From Apodemus sylvaticus (taxonomy: Eukaryota; Chordata; Mammalia; Rodentia; Muridae): DNA of 64,000 nt. Shown in pieces: positions 12,939 to 23,092 of the stretch. The first letter of the stretch is position 1, and every line of letters begins with the position of its first letter. The notes beneath the pieces were generated by a model. It saw only the letters and a list, made by a program, of their open reading frames with translations, was not told the origin of the DNA and did not search any database. The translations under genes and the position numbers were made by a program. The stretch is taken from assembly GCF_947179515.1 (NCBI RefSeq), contig NC_067472.1, positions 164,936,761-165,000,760 on the forward strand. The letters are read 5' to 3'.

Positions 12939-14111
12939 GGGGTCTGCCCCTTAACAGGTACACAACCACTTGTAAGTTTCCTTGCCTTCCTAGTCCAGTT
13001 TCTTCGTTTATCAGTCAAGGACGATGACGTCATTTACCCTCAGCATGGAGCAAGACAACACACCCAAGCACCAACTCAGTTCGTGGCAGCCATGACGAAC
13101 ATGGCACCACTGGCTCTACATCCCATGTCTATGGGGAACGTATACGGTTGCTAGCCCTGACTTTACGTCTCTGTGATTTTCATTGCTAGGACATTAAGGG
13201 TGGAAATGGTCTTAGGAAACTTCAGAGAAGGTCATGGGAGTGGATGAAGTCTCAAGATAGGCAATATAAAGAGATGTAAATGACATTTACAACCTTCCTG
13301 AGAGTGAAGCCACAAACAGACCCCCTCCCTCCTCCCATTGTACACTGGGTATATAGGCTGATGCTTGTGACTCAGTCCCAGGCGCAGTATCATGGTGGCA
13401 AGTCTTTAACTCATGGACAAAGAACAGAGAGAAAGGGACCTTTGGTTTCTCCTCTAGCAGTCATGCGCTCACCCATTCAGAAGTACCCATTAGCTCTGAG
13501 GCACACTGCACTAGGGGCTCAGCAGGAGGGGAGGGGAGACAATAACATATCAACTCATCCTCAGGGTGACTTTACATAGTATGGTTCACTTTGAAAAGGG
13601 CCCTCCATGGGGTGCAGAAGTGGTGAGGGTGCTGGAGGAGACACCCTTTCAAATGCAATGGCCAGTGGGAGGAGGCTCCACAGAGACCAAGGAATGTAAG
13701 CCTGGAACCAGTGCAAAGATGGTGGGGCTCGACAGAGGCAGGGGAATGGGAGGATGGAGGGAGGAGGTGCGACAGGGGAGAGTGAGGGAGGAGGCTGAGG
13801 GGAGAAGCATGAGCCCTGAGAGGAAGGAAACAGCCAGGTCACACAAGCCCAGGAGGCTAGGCCACCAGTCGGGCAGTTATTAAGAGCAAGGCTGGTATAA
13901 GGGACAGAGGCAGCAGATATGCTCACAAAGTAAAGTTTTGTGGGTCTCCAGCTGAGTCCGTCTACCGGCTCCTTTTGAATCACAGCCCAGCTACCACACC
14001 ACAGAGCCTCTGGCAGTGGCAGGTGAGGCAGCCAGCATCAACTCTAGAGATCTCTTAGTAAAGGCAGGTGAGAGGGAGGTTGGGACCAGGCCTTCCCGCT
14101 TGTTTACTTAC

Positions 14112-14501
14112 CCGCTAGTGATGTCATCAGTTCGGATGTTCTTGCTGAGGACATCACCATCACTCATGTAGCCAGGGGCGTCCATGCTGATGCCTTCCAG
14201 GTCTACTTCGTCGCCTGCCTTATCCGAGACATCCACGTGGCAGATGCTGCTGCCCCTGGAGGCCAGTTGCCTTCTCAGAGGGGCAGAGTAGACATAGCGG
14301 CCTGCCTCGGCACTGATGAAGCGGCTGGCGTTGGCTCGAGGCGGATACCCATTGCCCATCGAAGGGGCATCTCCTGCCTGGAGCCGGGGGCTTGACTGTC
14401 CGAGTCTCCAGGACAGAGGAGTGGGTCTTCCTGTGAGGCTAAGGATGCTGCGGCCGCTTATCTCTGTGGTGACGTTGGTGTCAAACGTAGTTTCTAATGT
14501 A
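14112..14501 (-). CDS. Nav2: Nav2 coding exon E, 390 nt
   Basis: Minus-strand exon with acceptor TTTTCAG|TACA at 14502 and donor AGCGG|GTAAGT at 14111. It enters with one base completing Ser (AG+T) and leaves GG (phase 2), the start of a Gly codon finished in an exon below position 1. The frame gives 129 full codons after the junction: TLETTFDTNVTTEISGRSI, LSLTGRPTPLSWRLGQSSP, RLQAGDAPSMGNGYPPRANA, then RYVYSAPLRRQLASRGSS, HVDVSDKAGDEVDLEGIS and MDAPGYMSDGDVLSKNIR, ending TDDITSG. The acidic, Gly/Asp/Ser-rich second half is strongly conserved in navigator proteins; its function is not known to me. The human protein continues GYMTDGG; that next exon was not found in 1-14111. Confidence 0.95.
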
Positions 14502-16189
14502 CTGAAAACATAAAACCAGCCTGGGTTAGGTCCCCAGTGGGTACAGGTTAGATGGTTTTTAAATGTTCAGAACTAGAGAGAAAAAAAAAGTTTCATTTAC
14601 AAAGCAGGATAAAACAGCAGGCGTCAAGCGCCACCAGTTCCTTTATTAACAAGGAAAAAGAGAAGCCATGTGTTTACCTACACACTCTGAAAATCCTACT
14701 GGGGATGCTCTCTTTTAAAATGTGGTAGAAGATACTCTTCACTGACTCTAAATGCAAATGGCAAAGCCGTTTTCTGCTAGAAAACAGGACTCTTCTTTCC
14801 AGTTCAGGAAACAGAAAATGCTTAACTTGTGAAGAAGCAACCAAGGACCTCCGGCCTATTTGTTCCAGAGTTGCTGTGTTTGGCTACAGCAGCCTGAGGT
14901 GGCATTCCTAAAACTTCACACCCCGCCTCCTCCTTCACTAACATCCCAGAGTCAATGCCAGGGACTAGGTGCAAAGAGGGGTGACAGACACGTGCCTATT
15001 CATGAAGTCACAGGACCCCACATCAGGATCCAAGTCCTTCAAATATCTGAAGGGCAAGGAAGGCACTTCCTCCATTCTGGTGACAGTGGTTGTTTTTGTC
15101 CCATCCCCTGTCCCCAACTCTGAAATTGACCTAATTTTGTTTTTTTTTTTTTTACATCTTGGACCTCTGAAGACAATAGCTAAAACCCTGTCTACCAAGA
15201 CTGTTTCTCTTTTCTCTTTCTCTCTCTCTCTCTCTCCCCCCCCTCCCCCCCCTCCCTCCCTCCCTCCCTCCCTCCCTCCCTCCCTTCCTTCCTTCCTTCC
15301 TTCCTTTATCCCCAAAGCTGTTGCTTATATGTGGGATATGTTCTTCTAGCTAGGCTACCTCACTGTGTCCCCACCACGATAATGAATTATATATCCCTTT
15401 AAGCTAAAAACCAAAACAAACTGCTTTCTTCCTCAAGTCCCTTTCCTTAGGTATTTAGTCATAGCAGAGATGAGAAGAGTAACAGATGGGGTGGGGAACA
15501 CCCCGCTCCCCCCCCCACTTCCTCCTTTTATACATTTACCAAAGAAAGTGAAACTGGAGAACCTTTGGGAGCCCAGCGGGTTACCAGGGACTCTTTGATT
15601 TTCAAAGCTAAAAACAAACTGTGAGACCTCATTCTGCCAAAATCAGGGAGGAGCACCGGCAATACATCCTCCTTTAGGGTCTCGCTGAACAAGGAAAACA
15701 ACCTGAGATTCCTTCCAACAAAACCATAGTTTAAACAGAGCAGGAGTTTTATAAACACTTCCTCTCATCTTTCATACACGTGCATGACTAACAATATCGG
15801 TGTTGTGTATCAGGAGACCTGGTAGGAATTCAAGTTACTCAGTTTGTTACATGGGTCAAACATAGTTCACCTGTTCTTCCAACCGCATGCTGTAGTCTTG
15901 AAAAATGCAAGTAAAATAAAGTTTAAAGTGGAACTGGAGCAATTTCCTGTGGGCGGTGAACTTGGAAACCTTGTGCTCTGGGGTGGTATCTGTCTACACT
16001 AGCTTTCATCCCCTCTGCTCTGTGAATTGTCTTGGATTCTTCATGAATTCTAACACACTTGAGGACAAGGTTATCTATTCCACTCTCAACCAAACCCCTT
16101 TGTGGGTGGCACGGCGGGCGGGAGAGAAGCAGAGTTAGAAGGAGCTCCCAGCAAGCTCTCTCAGCAAAGCAGCTCAGCGCTGCCCATAC
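14502..16189 (-). other. Nav2: Intron between exons D and E (1.69 kb)
   Basis: Bounded by GTATGG (16189) and TTTTCAG (14502) on the minus strand. Apart from the pyrimidine tract at 15208-15306 I see no repeat or gene in it. Confidence 0.9.
15208..15306. repeat. Polypyrimidine tract (CT)n-(C)n-(CCCT)n-(CCTT)n
   Basis: A graded pyrimidine run: CT repeats, C-runs, nine or so CCCT-type units and then CCTT units. Confidence 0.95.
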
Positions 16190-16298
16190 CTGTGTGTAAC
16201 CTGAGTTCCCCGTAAACTGGACATGGTCTCTTCTAAATTCTGTCGTAGGTCTGCGATGTTCTTTACTGTCCGAAGCCGGCGAGCCTCGGGGTCTTCTG
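16190..16298 (-). CDS. Nav2: Nav2 coding exon D, 109 nt (or 106 nt), with CAGCAG tandem acceptor
   Basis: Minus-strand exon ending CACACAG|GTATGG at 16189. The upstream boundary is ambiguous: TTCTCCAG|CAG|AAGAC allows a start at 16298 (Ala-Glu-Asp) or 16295 (Glu-Asp), both in frame with the G carried from exon C. The frame reads EDPEARRLRTVKNIADLRQ, then NLEETMSSLRGTQVTH, and leaves AG (phase 2). The Leu/Ile spacing over RRLRTVKNIADLRQNLEETMS suggests a short amphipathic helix. The match to human NAV2 is close to complete. I chose 16298 as the default because human NAV2, as I recall it, has a Gly at this extra position, implying use of the upstream site. Confidence 0.93.
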
Positions 16299-16411
16299 CT
16301 GGAGAAGCAAGGGTTAAGATCAGTCTAACTCTGCTAGAGCATGAGGTTCTTACAAACAGCAAGCAAGTAGGGGACAGTAATGCTGATCTATGTCCAGCTT
16401 CTTCTTATTAT

Positions 16412-16590
16412 TATTTTTTAAAAGATCTGTTATATGTATGTACACCATAGCTGTCTTCAGACACACCAGAAGAGGGCGTCAGATCCCATTACAGATGGTT
16501 GTGAGCCACCATGTGGTTGCTGGGATTTGAACTCCGGACCTTCGGAAGAGCAGTCAGTGCTCTTAACCACTGAGCCATCACTGCAGCCCT
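16412..16590 (-). mobile_element. B2 SINE
   Basis: Antisense B2: CAGACACACCAGAAGAGGGC, ATCCCATTACAGATGGTTGT, GAGCCACCATGTGGTTGCTG and CTTAACCACTGAGCCATCAC. Confidence 0.95.
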
Positions 16591-16629
16591 ATGTCTAGCT
16601 TCTTGTTTACTGTAAGGACTTGATACTAC

Positions 16630-16935
16630 ATGGATAGACAGATGGATGGATAGATGATGAATGGACACATGGATGGATACCTACATGTCTGTTTGTCTGT
16701 CTGCATAAATAAACAGATGCATACACACATGGATAGATGAATGTATAGATGTGTGAACACACACACATACACGAATGAGATGGATAGGTGGATGCATACC
16801 TGCAAGTCTGTCTGTCTGTTGTATGTATACATCACACATGAATAGATGGATACATATGGATGAATGGCTGGATGGGTGGATGGATACCTGCAGGTCTGTC
16901 TGTCTACATGCATGCACAGATGAATAGATGGCTGA
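16630..16935. repeat. GATG/TCTG minisatellite-like region
   Basis: Imperfect repeats of GGATGGATACCTRCAKGTCT followed by GTCTGTCTG at about 16673, 16791 and 16879, separated by GATG/GATA and CATACACA stretches. Confidence 0.85.
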
Positions 16936-17584
16936 ATGAAGGGGTTAAATCCAAAGAGGTTCCTTCTGAAGATGTGCAGGCCAGGGCTGACCACACCTCT
17001 AGGAGCACTTTTCTGCCCAGAAGAAAATGTGAGGAGTGTCCCTTTGATTCTCTGGGTAGGACAAGTGCCTTACAAAACCACCTGCGTTTGCTCGTCACTG
17101 AATCTACAAGGGAAGGGCTGCCTCACTCTCGCTTCCAACACACTGTTTGTTGACTAGCAGCTGTGTGGTCAGGTCTGGAGAAGTTGGCCTCCCCCACCTC
17201 CTGATTCCAGGCCTCTCAAAGGAGCACAGCCACAGCACCAGTCTCCAAAGATAGTTGTGGGGGAAACATGGGTTATTGCCGTCACTTCCTCTTTACATTG
17301 TGCCCCTCACAAGCCCCCGACGAATGCCTCAGGAGCCTCTGAAAAGCAGCAGAGCTGTGGGGTAGGGCATGGCCTGCATTCCTACGTCTGAGTAGAACTC
17401 AGCTTCCAGTGTCTCCAGAGCACGCTGCGCACAGGCCGAGACCCCGAGTGCCTCTCGACACAGCCCTGCGTTCTGCTCTTCAGCTCTGTTCTTTCATCTG
17501 GCTTTACAGGACGATGAGAAGCAAAACAACTACAGTCATGATTTCAGAAGTGGGTTTCAGTATGATTTAAACTGATTTAAGTAT

Positions 17585-17814
17585 CTTCTAGAGAGATGGC
17601 TCAGCAGTTGAGAGCATTTGTTCCTCTTGCAGAGGACCTGAGTTTGATTCCTAGCCCCCTCACCGGTCCTGGCACAACTGACCACAACTCTGGTTCCAGG
17701 AGAACTGACTGCCTCTTCTGGCCTTTGCAGGCCCCAGGAATGCATATGGCGCACAGACCTACACATAGGTGTAAACACTCATACACATAAAGAGGTAAAA
17801 AAAAAAAAAAAAGG
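17585..17814 (+). mobile_element. B3/B2-type SINE
   Basis: Head AGAGAGATGGCTCAGCAGTT, then CTCTTGCAGAGGACCTGAGT, ending with a (A)n tail at 17798-17812. Confidence 0.85.
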
Positions 17815-18144
17815 TGTTTTTTTCCTCCTTGTGGCAACTTCAAGGATAGCTAAGATCAGAGACTCGCAAGGGTCTTTAAATGCCTGCAACTCATTTTAAG
17901 GGATGGGCAATACCTTAAAAGGAATCTCTCTATTGAGAACAGAAGAAGCGACAGTTACAAGTAGCATTCATATTATATGCTGAGTAGCACTTCCAATCAC
18001 TATTTTTAATAGACCAATGGTCACCTAAGAAATGTCATAGAATTAAGCTTCAACCCCTGAGATAGGTGTCAAGTTCCTAGGCCTAGCAGTGGGGTGTCTG
18101 GAGTGTAGGGATAGAGAACTGATAACCACGTGATTATTTACATT

Positions 18145-18315
18145 TTTTTTTTAAATGTAGGGATGCTCTGTCTGCATGTACATCTGCATGCCAGAAGAGG
18201 GCATCAGATCCCATTATAGATGGTTGTGAGCCACCATGTGGGTGCTGGGAATTGAACTCAGGACTGCTGGAAGAACAGCCAGAGTTCTTTACTGCTGAGC
18301 CATCTCTCCAGCCCT
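18145..18315 (-). mobile_element. B2 SINE
   Basis: Antisense: GCCAGAAGAGGGCATCAGAT, GCCACCATGTGGGTGCTGGG, and CTGAGCCATCTCTCCAGCCC at the head. Confidence 0.93.
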
Positions 18316-18519
18316 ATCCATGTGATTATTATAGAAGGAATTTATCATAGCAAAATCTGAAAGTGTAACTGTTTTCAGTTTTCTACCTTTTTTTAATCCA
18401 GAGAAATTTGTGAGACACTTTTATCTGAACTGAGCTCGAACTTCAATTCACCACCCAAGTCTTTAAAGTACATACATACATATGGACATGCCTAGGTGTG
18501 TGTGTCTGTGTGTGTATGA

Positions 18520-18597
18520 GACTTTGAACTCCTGATTCTTCTGCCTTACCTCCCAAATGTTGGGATTACAAGTGTGTGCCACCATGCTTATCTGGTG
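18520..18597 (-). mobile_element. Diverged B1 fragment
   Basis: TTTGAACTCCTGATTCTTCT and TTGGGATTACAAGTGTGTGC match the left part of an antisense B1; the rest is lost. A short GT-rich run precedes it. Confidence 0.5.
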
Positions 18598-18869
18598 TAT
18601 GGGATAAAACCTAGGGCTTCATAAATGCTAGCAGGTCTATCCTACCTTCTCCTGAGAGCCTTAAGGGAATGAGACTGTGTCATCCTTATGGGCCGCCAAC
18701 CTCTTTCACTGCATTTATTAACTGCATTTATTCTACATAAGACTGATCCAAAGGCACCAAAGCTTTAGATCACTCTGGGTGCAGTAGTGAGGCACAGATT
18801 TTCTAATGACTTCTACTAATTAACCTCATCTCACCATAAAAGCCTGCCTTTAAAAGTAGGGATGGGAGT

Positions 18870-19108
18870 GAGGCCAGAGAAATGTCTCAGGAGAAAACAA
18901 AATAAAACAACAACAACAACAACAACAAAAACCACTGTCTGTTCTTCCAGAGGACATGGGCTCTGTTTCCAGCACCTGCATCATAATTCCTATGACTTCA
19001 GTTCTAGGAGTTCCAGTTCCCTCTTCTGGAGTCCACAGGCACCAGGCACACATGTGGGGCGTGAACATAGATGCAGGCACAACATACACATTAAAATATA
19101 TTTAAAAA
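18870..19108 (+). mobile_element. B3/B2-type SINE carrying an internal (CAA)n tract
   Basis: Head GAGGCCAGAGAAATGTCTCA; the body resumes with CTGTTCTTCCAGAGGACATG after a (CAA)n run at 18906-18930, which interrupts the tRNA-like region. The tail is A-rich. Confidence 0.75.
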
Positions 19109-19496
19109 GAGAGTTATAGGCTCATAGGTTGGTGGAGGAGCTTACAGGTAGGATTCACCCAAAATGAATTCTAACTCTTCTACCTTTCTTCTTCAACTTA
19201 ATAATTTAACATTGTGGGGCAGGGGATTATCAAAGTGCAAAGACCAGAGTTCAGATTCCACAAACTCACATCAAAACCATTGAATGACAGCACATGCGAG
19301 GTAGAGACAGGGACCCCTGGGGCAAACAGGACTAGTTGGAATCAATCTGTGAGTGCTGAGTTCAGCAGGAGACCCTGCCTCAGTAAATAAAATGGAGAAA
19401 GATCCAGGGAGGAGCCTGGTATCAAGTTTAGGCCTCCATATATGTGAGCCTGCACACACAGTTGTGACCACATATATGCAAACACATGTGCACACA

Positions 19497-19671
19497 CCAC
19501 ACGCGCACACACACACACACACACAGAAACATACACACACACAGATACACACACAGACACACACACAGATACACACACACATGCAGACATACACACACAG
19601 ATACATACACACACAGATACACACACACACACAGACACACACACACAGAGATACACATACACATGCAGACA

Positions 19672-19705
<34 letters not shown>

Positions 19706-19707
19706 GA
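19497..19707. repeat. (CA)n compound microsatellite, about 210 bp
   Basis: CA repeats interrupted regularly by CAGA and ATACA units. Long Cys/Val or His/Thr open frames across it are artefacts. Confidence 0.95.
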
Positions 19708-19737
19708 ATGTAATGGTACAGTATCAACACTGGACGC

Positions 19738-19845
19738 CCCTTGAAATGGAGTTACAGACGGCTGTAAGCCAAATGGGTGCTGGGAATCTAATCCAGGGCC
19801 TCTGTGAAAGCGGCAGCGAGTGCTCTTATCTGCCAAGCCACCCAT
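19738..19845 (-). mobile_element. B2/B3 SINE fragment
   Basis: Antisense: GGAGTTACAGACGGCTGTAA, GGGTGCTGGGAATCTAATCC and GAGTGCTCTTATCTGCCAAG. Confidence 0.75.
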
Positions 19846-20144
19846 AAAACTAAAAACTAATCCAGTAGTTTAGAGTTCTAAAATTTTGTTGTTGTCATCG
19901 AAAGCAACTTCATATGAAGTGTGAACAGTGTGATTCAAAGCTAAGCATTAACGTAGTCCAGGGACCAAACAGGAGGCACACCCCCAAGTAAGAGATCCAG
20001 CTACAGTTCTGGGGAGGAACGGAGAGGCTGTGAGGGAGAAAACTGGAGGGGGGGGCAGGGAAGAAATAAACTAACAGCAGAAGTTTGCCTGACTCCTGCG
20101 GGGCTTCTTCATCTGCAATCACACAAGCCAGGGCTTCTACTCAC

Positions 20145-20257
20145 CAGTGAGTTCTTCCAGAGCAGGCTGTCCACTCTTGGTGTAGTGGCTGGGCTCCATG
20201 CTCACACCCGCTGAGCTGGACTCGGCAGTGACATTCCCCTCGGTGTCTGTCTGGGAC
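20145..20257 (-). CDS. Nav2: Nav2 coding exon C, 113 nt
   Basis: Minus-strand exon with acceptor GTAAAG|GTCCC at 20258 and donor CACTG|GTGAGT at 20144. The first base completes the Arg codon left by the big exon (AG+G); 37 codons follow, reading SQTDTEGNVTAESSSAG, then VSMEPSHYTKSGQPALEELT, with one base G left over. The peptide matches human NAV2 with a few conservative changes. It is acidic and Ser/Thr-rich with no fold I recognise. Because 113 is not a multiple of three, skipping it would shift the frame, so it should be constitutive. Its 3' junction meets a tandem acceptor in the next exon. Confidence 0.95.
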
Positions 20258-21367
20258 CTTTACATACAAATCAGAGCGGACCCAATCATCAGGAGTGGCA
20301 GCCCTCACATCCGAGCCGCTCCGCTCGCCATGGCCTGCTAAGCAAGCAGCGAGGAGCAGAGCTGGCCAGCAGACCGACTCTAAATAATTCAACAGCCACA
20401 CGTGGAGAGAGCGACTGAGCCCAGAAAGATGAAATATTCAAAGCCCCAAAAGAGGGGCTGCCATTTCTCAGTGAGGGTCCAACTAGAAACATGCCGGAGG
20501 GTGCCGGGTAGTTCGGACATTCAGACTTACGTACAGCACCGGCAAATAAAGCATACATACGATTCCACTGACAGTCCCTCTCCCCCCACAACCCTCTTGA
20601 CGCAGCTCTCTCCGAAAAGGTGAGTGTGAGGAGGGCAGGAATGGGTGCCAAGCAGCTGTGTCTACCCTCCAGGTTTCTGATTCGCAGCTCAGATCCTCCG
20701 ACATGAAAGGTCTCATTGATCATTATTTCAACACTTGACTGAGATCTGTACTTTCCCAACCCTTCCCCCCAGGCCCTGTCTTTGTCAAGCAGATTGAACC
20801 AGTGGCTGGTTGCAGGGGAGGTATCTGGCCGCTTTGGCTTACTCAGACCTTGCCAGTGACATCGGGTGACTGTGCATTGAGGCCTGGAGTGATCCAACTA
20901 CTTTTCACCACCAGGAAGAGAGCATGCCTCCCCCACCACCACCACCACCATTTTTGTCTGGGATTGAACCCAAGGGCTCCGTGCATGAGTGGCACGTGTT
21001 CTAGCATGGAGAAATATCCCCAGGCCCTAGAATGTGCCAAAAGTGTGGATGTACTATGGAAGATGAACTGATAACTTCAAACCTCCCACTGTTCTTTGTT
21101 CTTCTTCTGTCCCACGGAAGCCATGTACCCCTAGTTCCCATAGCCACCCCTTTAAAGGTTTATTATTATCCCAGTGTTCTTGTTTACCCGCACAGCCAGA
21201 GTTTGAAGCTCTGCCATCTACTTGGGACTTATAAATGCCCTAAAATAGGTACAATTGCTTGGAATCCCAATGTTTCTAAATGAAAGCCAGGCAGGTATAC
21301 AACTAGCCTACAACTGCTAAAATACTGTTTGCATTTTGAACAGTATTTTTATAAAGTATATTAGCAT

Positions 21368-21448
21368 GCCCTCTGTTTCTGTCTCTCTTATCTCTGTCTC
21401 TCTATCTCTCTGTCTCTGTTTCTCTGTTCCTATCTCTCTGTCTTTCTA
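21368..21448. repeat. TCTG/TCTC pyrimidine-rich stretch
   Basis: Imperfect repeats of TCTCTGTCTCTCTATC type directly preceding a diverged B1. Confidence 0.85.
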
Positions 21449-21449
21449 C

Positions 21450-21578
21450 ATAGTTATCACTGTCCTAGAACTCTAGTCTACATAGTGAGGTAGACTAGAT
21501 GACCTCGAACTCTAAGAGATCTGCCCACACCTGCCTCATGAGTGCTGGGATTAAAGTCATGTGCCACCATACCTGGCA
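21450..21578 (-). mobile_element. Diverged B1 SINE
   Basis: Antisense B1 features with many changes: CTGTCCTAGAACTCTAGTCT, GCTGGGATTAAAGTCATGTG and CCACCATACCTGGC. Confidence 0.7.
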
Positions 21579-21610
21579 AATTAGTTCATTATTCAAAATT
21601 CGTGAGGTGT

Positions 21611-21822
21611 CGGGGCTGGAGAGATAACTCAGCAGATGAGAGTACATACTGCTCTTGCAGAGGACCCAGGTTTAATTTCCAGCACCCACAAAGAGTGACT
21701 TATAATTAACTCTGTAACTCCATATCCAGGGGCTCTGCTGCCCGTGGCCTTCATAGGCACTGTTACTCATGTGCATAGCTTCAGCCACACACATACATAA
21801 CTAAAAATACTAAAAATAAATT
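21611..21822 (+). mobile_element. B3/B2-type SINE
   Basis: GGGGCTGGAGAGATAACTCA head, GGACCCAGGTTTAATTTCCA, and a tail ACTAAAAATAAATTT that abuts the next B1. Confidence 0.85.
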
Positions 21823-21995
21823 TAGCTGCATGGTGGTGACGCATGCCTTTAATCCCAGCACTTGGGAGGCAGAGGCAGGTAGATTTCTGAGTTTGAGGCC
21901 AGCCTGGTCTACAGTGTAAGTTCCAGGACACCCAGGGCTATACAGAGAAACCCTGCCTCGAAAAACCAAAAAATTAAAAATTAAAAAAAAATCTT
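21823..21995 (+). mobile_element. B1 SINE
   Basis: Sense B1 with TTTAATCCCAGCACTTGGGA and CCTGGTCTACAGTGTAAGTT; the A-rich tail contains AAAAATTAAAA units. Confidence 0.94.
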
Positions 21996-22399
21996 TAAAA
22001 TTTGGGAGATTTCACATAAGTATCTGAATTTTTGCCTTCAGCCAGTGGAAGAAAGGAATGAAGGGAAGGAGGGAGAGAGGATGGAGGAAGGGAGGATGGA
22101 TGGATGGATAGATGGATCTGGAACTACTGAGCTCAGTCTTGCAGGGCGCCATCTGCTGGTGCCAAGTGGCGGTGCGCCCTCTAGAGGAGCAGAGCACCTC
22201 CTTCTTTGCTTGTGTTACATCGCTGCAGCCCTGTTCTTCTGAACATACATGTGTATTCTGCAATGACCCTGCCATCGTCCTGTCATCGTCCCACAGAATG
22301 TCAACAAACCCTGCCTGAGACACCTGGGCTTAGGCTTGAGACAATCGGATACTGTGAACTGCAGTTCTTTTACTGTGCATGTAAAGATTTCTGCTTTAA

Positions 22400-22636
22400 A
22401 AATGTTTTTTAGATCTATCTTATCTTACATGCCAGGCATGTAGGAGGGTTTTGCCCTCATGTACATATGTGTAACAGATATGTGCAGTACTCATAGAGGC
22501 TAGAAGAAGGCATCAAATCCCCTGGAACTGGAGTTAATGCATAGTTGTGAGCCACCATACTGGTGCTGGGGAACAAACCCAGGTTCTCTGAGACAGCGGC
22601 GGTGCTTTTAACGGCTGAGCCATCTCTGAAGCACCA
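22400..22636 (-). mobile_element. B3-type SINE
   Basis: Antisense: GGAACTGGAGTTAATGCATA, GGTGCTGGGGAACAAACCCA and GGCTGAGCCATCTCTGAAGC. Confidence 0.8.
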
Positions 22637-22689
22637 AGAGTCCGTGACTAGACAGTAAGACAATATGGATCCTATAGTTAGACAGACTT

Positions 22690-22831
22690 GGGTTTTTTTC
22701 TTTTGTTTTTGTTTTTGTTTATCTGTTTCTTTGAGACAGTGCTTCTTTGTATAGCCCTGGCTGCCTGGAACTCCAAGATGGACCTATCTTTGCCTCTGGA
22801 ATACTCTGCCCCCGTGCCCATCGGCCAGGCT
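22690..22831 (-). mobile_element. Diverged B1 SINE
   Basis: Antisense: TTTGAGACAGTGCTTCTTTG, TAGCCCTGGCTGCCTGGAAC, ending near CCATCGGCCAGGC. Confidence 0.7.
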
Positions 22832-22928
22832 TGGTTTTAAACATAGGTTCTTCTAATCGCCACATCTGTGATTTGGAACACATTTCCTGGTTTGAGCATC
22901 AGTTGCTCATCTATAGAACTAGAATTTT

Positions 22929-23092
22929 TTTTTTTTTTTTGGTTTTGTTTTTTTCAAAACAGGGTTTCTCTGTATAGCCCTGGCTGTCCTGGAGCTCACT
23001 CTGTAGACCAGGCTGGCCTTGAACTCAGAAATCCGCCTGCCTCTGCCTCCCAGAGTGCTGGGATGACAGGCGTGCGCTACCACCGCCCAGCT
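22929..23092 (-). mobile_element. B1 SINE with 15-bp target-site duplication
   Basis: Antisense B1 (GCTGGCCTTGAACTCAGAAA; GGCGTGCGCTACCACCGCCC) flanked by perfect copies of TAGAACTAGAATTTT at 22914-22928 and 23093-23107, showing a clean L1-driven insertion. Confidence 0.96.

Larger units (their letters stand above)
1..14111 (-). other. Nav2: Partial intron downstream of exon E
   Basis: Begins with GTAAGT at 14111-14106 (minus) and runs off the low end. No further Nav2 exon was recognised. It holds a (CA)n tract at 1489, a SINE head near 1586, a B4-like SINE at 2381, a B1 at 4160, an old transposon-like stretch near 5033, a long purine tract at 12025, and a B1/B3 cluster at 12509-12938. The stretch 5350-12020 is notably poor in repeats and holds no gene I can support; open frames there are short and look like chance. 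Confidence 0.85.
16299..20144 (-). other. Nav2: Intron between exons C and D (3.85 kb)
   Basis: Bounded by GTGAGT (20144) and the CAG acceptor (16299). It is filled largely with SINEs (16412, 17585, 18145, 18870, 19738), a TCTG/GATG minisatellite (16630-16935) and a long (CA)n region (19497-19707). 16940-17580 holds nothing recognisable. Confidence 0.88.

Noticed and set aside
13561..13983. 140-codon Pro/Ser-rich minus-strand frame below exon E
   Set aside because: Follows the exon E donor and bears no resemblance to the next Nav2 segment (which should read YMTDGGLGLY); no supporting splice sites seen.
1..14111. Search for the next Nav2 exon (GYMTDGG)
   Set aside because: No minus-strand segment encoding this was recognised by eye; it most likely lies beyond the low end of the window.
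16412..16590. Possible tRNA gene
   Set aside because: The tRNA-like A/B box sequences here and in other B2/B3 elements belong to SINEs, not to functional tRNA genes.
19271..19847. Long open frames rich in Cys/Val or His/Thr
   Set aside because: They arise from translating the (CA)n microsatellite; the same holds for frames at 31402-31892, 36536-36922 and 42407-43054.
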